A DNA stretch of 64,000 bases from the NCBI GenBank assembly GCA_030848705.1, contig JAUIZM010000145.1, positions 62,001 through 126,000 of the forward strand, given 5' to 3'. This document shows positions 60,329 to 64,000 of the stretch, piece by piece; positions within the stretch are counted from its first letter, which is position 1, and each line of letters opens with the position of its first letter. Source of the stretch: Heracleum sosnowskyi (lineage: Eukaryota; Streptophyta; Magnoliopsida; Apiales; Apiaceae). The position numbers and the translations under genes are program-made. The notes below the pieces were generated by a model. The model worked only from the letters and a program-made list of their open reading frames with translations. It made no database searches and was not told the DNA's origin.

Positions 60329-63300
60329 CTATTCCGTGACCAGACATCTGACTCCTATCGCCTCCACGTGTTCTTCAAAAACCTTAGCTGGTAAACTCTT
60401 CGTGAAAGGATCAGCACGGTTGTCCTTTGATGCTATATCAGTCACAATAATATCTCCTCGCTTAACGAACTGTCGTATGAGGTGATACTTACGCTCAATG
60501 TGTTTTGCTGCCTTATGTTCTCGTGGTTCCTTTGTATTTGCAACAGCACCAGTATTATCACAATAAATTGTGATTTGCCGTGGCAAATTAGGAACTACAT
60601 TCAAATCCAGCAGGAAATTCCGGAACCATATAGCCTCCTTGGCTGCCTCAGAGGCTGCCACATATTCAGCTTCCATGGTTGAGTCTGCGATGCATTTCTG
60701 CTTCACACTCCTCCATATTACAGCTCCACCTCCTAAAGTAAAAACACACCCCGAGGTTGACTTCCTCTTATCCCTATCTGTCTGGAAATCTGAATCGGTA
60801 TATCCTACAGGAAACATGTCTGAAGCCTTGTAAATTAACATATACTTCTTAGTCCTTCGCAGGTACTTAAGTATCGTTTTTACTGCACTCCAATGCTCCT
60901 GACCTGGATTGGACTGATATCTACTGACCATGCCTACGGCAAAGCAAATATCAGGTCTCGTGCATAACATGACATACATTAAGCTTCCACATGCTGAAGC
61001 ATAAGGAACTGCTTTCATGTTCTCTATCTCCTTAGGTGTTTTAGGACACTGCTCCTTTGATAGAGAGACTCCATTTCTAAAAGGTAAATTACCCTTCTTA
61101 GAGTCCTGCATGTTAAAACGAGCCAATACCTCATCAATGTACGGTTCTTGAGATAAAGCCAACGTTCTTTTCTTGCGATCTCTTATAACTTTGATCCCAA
61201 GAATGTATGCGGCTTCACCTAAGTCTTTCATTTCAAATTGTTTGAACAACCATGCCTTAATAGATGACAACATCTCTACATTGTTTCCAATGAGCAAAAT
61301 GTCATCTACATATAGTACTAGAAAAACCACTGCATTTCCTTCACTTTTCCTATACACACATGCTTCGCTTGGAGTCTGATCATAACCATTTGTCTGGACG
61401 GCCTGATCAAAACGAATGTTCCACTCCCTGGAAGCTTGTTTCAGTCCATAAATGGACTTCTTAAGCTTACACACTAGATGCTCTTGGCCCTCTTTGATGA
61501 ATCCCTCTGGTTGCTGCATATGGATGTTTTCATCAAGACTTCCATTTAGGAAAGCTGTCTTGACATCCATTTGCCAAATCTCATAATCGAGATGAGCTGC
61601 TATAGATAAAAGAATCCGGATTGACTTAAGCATGACTACCGGAGAAAAGGTTTCCTCATAATCAATTCCTTGTTTCTGAGTATACCCTTTCGCAACAAGT
61701 CTTGCTTTCCAGGCTTTCACCTTTTTGTCAGATCCTCTTTTTCTTTTGTAGATCCACTTGCATCCAATGGGTTTTACACCATTGGGTGGTTCCACGAGAT
61801 CCCAGACTTGATTGGAATACATAGATTCCATCTCAGATTGCATAGCCTTTTGCCAAAGATCTGCATCCTTATCTTGCATTGCTTCTTCGTATGTCCTGGG
61901 ATCCTCATCATGTTCACCAGAGACTAAGTCCGAAGACTCTCCCAAAAACATGAACCTCTCAGGTTGTTTAACAACCCTCCCACTACGACGAAGCATTGGA
62001 GTGGTATTAGTGATAGGTTGTTCATTTACTTGTGGTTGTTCTACTTGTATCGGTGGCATATTAGAATTATCTTGTCCTCCCACTAGTTCTTCTAAAACAA
62101 CAGTACTCATGGGTTTGTGATTCATTATATAGTCTTCCTCTAAGAATCTAGCATTGGTGCTTACAATGATATCCCGATCCTTAGGACTATAAAACAAATA
62201 CCCTTTTGTTCCCTTGGGATAACCCACAAACAGCCTTACTTCTGTACGAGAATCTAACTTAGTCACGTTCTTGTTCAGCACATGTGCTGGACAACCCCAA
62301 ATCCGAATGTGTTTCAAACTAGGTTTGGTACTAGTCCACAATTCTTTTGGAGTTTTTGGAACTGACTTAGAAGGTACCAAGTTTAGAAGATAAGCCGCTG
62401 TTTCTAGAGCATGTCCCCAAAACGACTTGGGTAAATTCGAATAACTCATCATCGATCTAACACTCTCTAAAAGAGTCCGGTTCCTTCTTTCTGCTACACC
62501 ATTCTGCTGAGGTGTGCCAGGTGCAGTCAACTGGGATGAAATCCCATGTTCTGATAAATATTCTCTAAATTCTCCAAGCAGGTATTCGCCCCCACGATCT
62601 GATCGTAGTGACTTGATACATTTTCCTGAATGTCGCTTCTCCGCACTTGCTTTGTACTCTTTGAATTTTTCAAAGCACTCAGACTTGCGGTGCAACAGAT
62701 AAATGTATCCATATCTCGAATAATCATCAATGAAAGTGACAAAATATTCATACCCACCTCTCGCTTGGATATTCATAGGTCCACATAAATCAGTATGAAC
62801 CAATTCTAACACATCTTTGGCTCTATTTCCTTTTGCCTTAAAAGGTCTACTGGTCATTTTTCCTTCCAAGCAAGATTCACAGACTGGAAATGGCTCCACT
62901 GCCAACGAGCCTAAAGGCCCATCTACTACCAATCTTTGAATCCTCCTCAAGTTAATATGACCTAATCTCAAGTGCCAAAGATATGTTTGGTTCAATCCAG
63001 AAGGTTCCTTTCTTTTACTAGAGGTAGAAAATGTATTATTAATTTCACTTGGTTGCAGCATTGGTTCTATAGGATCAATAATATATAAATTGTCTTTCAA
63101 TGTACCAGAACATATAACTCGTTTATTCATCATAATGGAAACATTACGATCCAAACAAACATTATAACCATCCATAGCAAGTTTAGAAACCGAAATTAAA
63201 TTCCTTCTAAATGAAGGTACATAAAGACAATTATTCAAAACCAAAATCCTATCATAACCAAAAGATAAAGAAATAACTCCAACTGCAACCACTGCTACTT

Positions 63301-64000
63301 TCGTAGCATCTCCCATGAACACATATATCTCGCCATCTCTAAGCAGCCTGGTTTTCTGGAACCCCTGCATGGAATTACAAACATGATCAGTGGCTCCTGT
63401 GTCTACACACCAAGTGCTCGTAGACATAGCCGCTATATATGTTTCCGTAACAAGAGAAAGAGACATACCAGTATTGTTCTTCTTAGAAAGAGGACAATCC
63501 TTTTTCCAGTGACCCGACTGCTTGCACTTGAAGCACTTGCCCTTAGGCTTCTTCACTGAATTCTGAACTCCCAATGGTTTCACAACTTTCTGTGTCTGAA
63601 CCTTCTTCTTCTTCTTTCCTTTCGGCTTTGAAGAAGAAACTTTCTCAGCCACATTTACCTGAACATGCTGCTGAAATAATGATTCCGCTGCCTGAAGCTC
63701 TGTCAGAAGTTCCGCAAGACTATACAACTTCTTGTTCATGTTGTAATTCAAGCGAAACGGCTCAAAGCTTTTGGGCAAACTCATAAGTATGATATCGACC
63801 TGCGTTTCCGCATCAATATCAGCACCAAGGACCTCTAGTTCATTTATATGAGACATCATCAGAAGAACATGGTCCCTTACAGGTGTTTTTTCAGCCATCT
63901 GAGTGTTCATTAGAGACTTCATTGCTACTTGCCTAGCAGCCCTATTCTGATCTCCGAAAAGCTCCTTGAGATTAAAGAGCATATCTGCAGCAGTGGTCAT
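60329..64000 (-). CDS. gag-pol: Gag-pol polyprotein of the second copia element (5' end outside the window)
   Basis: 1,223 codons visible. The ATG at 64000 is at the window edge, and the protein probably starts further upstream, since the UBN2-type gag domain (1-115) lacks its N-terminal part. One zinc knuckle C156-C159-H164-C169 (CFKCKQSGHWKKDC). Protease D200-T201-G202. Integrase zinc site H343, H348, C374, C377, with D404, D468, E504 (35 residues between the last two). Reverse transcriptase about 740-970, with YVDD at 897-900. RNase H about 1065-1200, with D1069, E1110 and D1148. The frame is unbroken to TAG at 60329. Gag and pol are fused in one frame, unlike the first element. The product builds the particle, copies the RNA and integrates the cDNA. 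The finer copia lineage is left open. Confidence 0.94.
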   Translation of the reverse strand: MTTAADMLFNLKELFGDQNRAARQVAMKSLMNTQMAEKTPVRDHVLLMMSHINELEVLGADIDAETQVDIILMSLPKSFEPFRLNYNMNKKLYSLAELLTELQAAESLFQQHVQVNVAEKVSSSKPKGKKKKKVQTQKVVKPLGVQNSVKKPKGKCFKCKQSGHWKKDCPLSKKNNTGMSLSLVTETYIAAMSTSTWCVDTGATDHVCNSMQGFQKTRLLRDGEIYVFMGDATKVAVVAVGVISLSFGYDRILVLNNCLYVPSFRRNLISVSKLAMDGYNVCLDRNVSIMMNKRVICSGTLKDNLYIIDPIEPMLQPSEINNTFSTSSKRKEPSGLNQTYLWHLRLGHINLRRIQRLVVDGPLGSLAVEPFPVCESCLEGKMTSRPFKAKGNRAKDVLELVHTDLCGPMNIQARGGYEYFVTFIDDYSRYGYIYLLHRKSECFEKFKEYKASAEKRHSGKCIKSLRSDRGGEYLLGEFREYLSEHGISSQLTAPGTPQQNGVAERRNRTLLESVRSMMSYSNLPKSFWGHALETAAYLLNLVPSKSVPKTPKELWTSTKPSLKHIRIWGCPAHVLNKNVTKLDSRTEVRLFVGYPKGTKGYLFYSPKDRDIIVSTNARFLEEDYIMNHKPMSTVVLEELVGGQDNSNMPPIQVEQPQVNEQPITNTTPMLRRSGRVVKQPERFMFLGESSDLVSGEHDEDPRTYEEAMQDKDADLWQKAMQSEMESMYSNQVWDLVEPPNGVKPIGCKWIYKRKRGSDKKVKAWKARLVAKGYTQKQGIDYEETFSPVVMLKSIRILLSIAAHLDYEIWQMDVKTAFLNGSLDENIHMQQPEGFIKEGQEHLVCKLKKSIYGLKQASREWNIRFDQAVQTNGYDQTPSEACVYRKSEGNAVVFLVLYVDDILLIGNNVEMLSSIKAWLFKQFEMKDLGEAAYILGIKVIRDRKKRTLALSQEPYIDEVLARFNMQDSKKGNLPFRNGVSLSKEQCPKTPKEIENMKAVPYASACGSLMYVMLCTRPDICFAVGMVSRYQSNPGQEHWSAVKTILKYLRRTKKYMLIYKASDMFPVGYTDSDFQTDRDKRKSTSGCVFTLGGGAVIWRSVKQKCIADSTMEAEYVAASEAAKEAIWFRNFLLDLNVVPNLPRQITIYCDNTGAVANTKEPREHKAAKHIERKYHLIRQFVKRGDIIVTDIASKDNRADPFTKSLPAKVFEEHVEAIGVRCLVTE

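Larger units (their letters stand above)
59098..64000 (-). mobile_element. Second Ty1-copia LTR retrotransposon (3' part, - strand), inserted into the satellite
   Basis: Read on the - strand, the window holds most of gag, all of pol, a polypurine tract and the 3' LTR; the 5' LTR and the gag start lie beyond 64000. Domain order (protease, integrase, RT, RNase H) is copia-type, and gag and pol are one frame, as in Tnt1-like elements. The LTR joins the satellite in an A6 tract, so a run of five A is the probable target duplication; the other side is not visible. It is a different lineage from the first element: LTR sequence, polypurine tract and RT motifs (IHMQQPEGF, LYVDDILLIG) all differ. No stop or frameshift was seen. 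Confidence 0.93.

Noticed and set aside
60482..63786. Several + strand frames of 60-102 codons opposite the second gag-pol
   Set aside because: All are antisense shadows of a well-supported coding region.

Overview
The window is plant nuclear DNA, most likely from a eudicot. It contains no cellular housekeeping genes. A very long tandem satellite (basic period 189 bp) fills about 46 kb, and two Ty1-copia LTR retrotransposons are inserted into it. The plant assignment rests on the copia proteins, on the primer-binding site matching plant initiator-methionine tRNA, and on plant-style LTRs and TATA boxes. The species cannot be named from the sequence, and a centromeric, pericentromeric or subtelomeric location cannot be decided.

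Layout: (1) 1-7503, satellite, about 40 monomers. (2) 7504-20438, a complete 12.9-kb copia element on the + strand, related by its reverse transcriptase to the SIRE/Maximus (Sirevirus) lineage. It has 547-bp LTRs that differ at one base, an ATTTC target-site duplication, and a primer-binding site. Its genes are a long gag with three zinc knuckles, an intact pol, a 2.3-kb spacer with a 130-codon antisense reading frame, and a large third sense gene of about 1,208 codons; a polypurine tract precedes the 3' LTR. (3) 20439-59097, satellite again in the same phase, about 204 monomers. (4) 59098-64000, the 3' part of a second copia element on the - strand: a 1,156-bp LTR, a polypurine tract, and one fused gag-pol frame that runs off the window.

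The satellite has several layers of order. Monomers of 187, 189, 190 and 191 bp carry diagnostic variants that recur at multiples of 7, 8, 16, 19, 23 and 25 monomers. Some variants are confined to blocks: one type to about 30-44 kb, another to about 46-56 kb. The right edge (57.6-59 kb) returns to the type seen at 1-30 kb. This looks like younger amplifications inside an older array. A 4,354-bp block (23 monomers) is duplicated in tandem almost without change. Because 189 is divisible by three, accidental open frames reach 1,555 codons; I treat these as non-coding.

The most unusual material is in the first retrotransposon. An 8-bp motif (AAACTCTG or its complement) is scattered through LTRs, coding and non-coding parts far above chance. 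Two palindromes lie in U3. Copies of the polypurine-tract core lie inside pol and the third gene. The gag and pol frames do not overlap, but a good splice-acceptor-like site lies exactly at the junction. The antisense frame and the third gene face away from a shared 530-bp region with TATA-like boxes on both strands, as if a divergent gene pair had been acquired.
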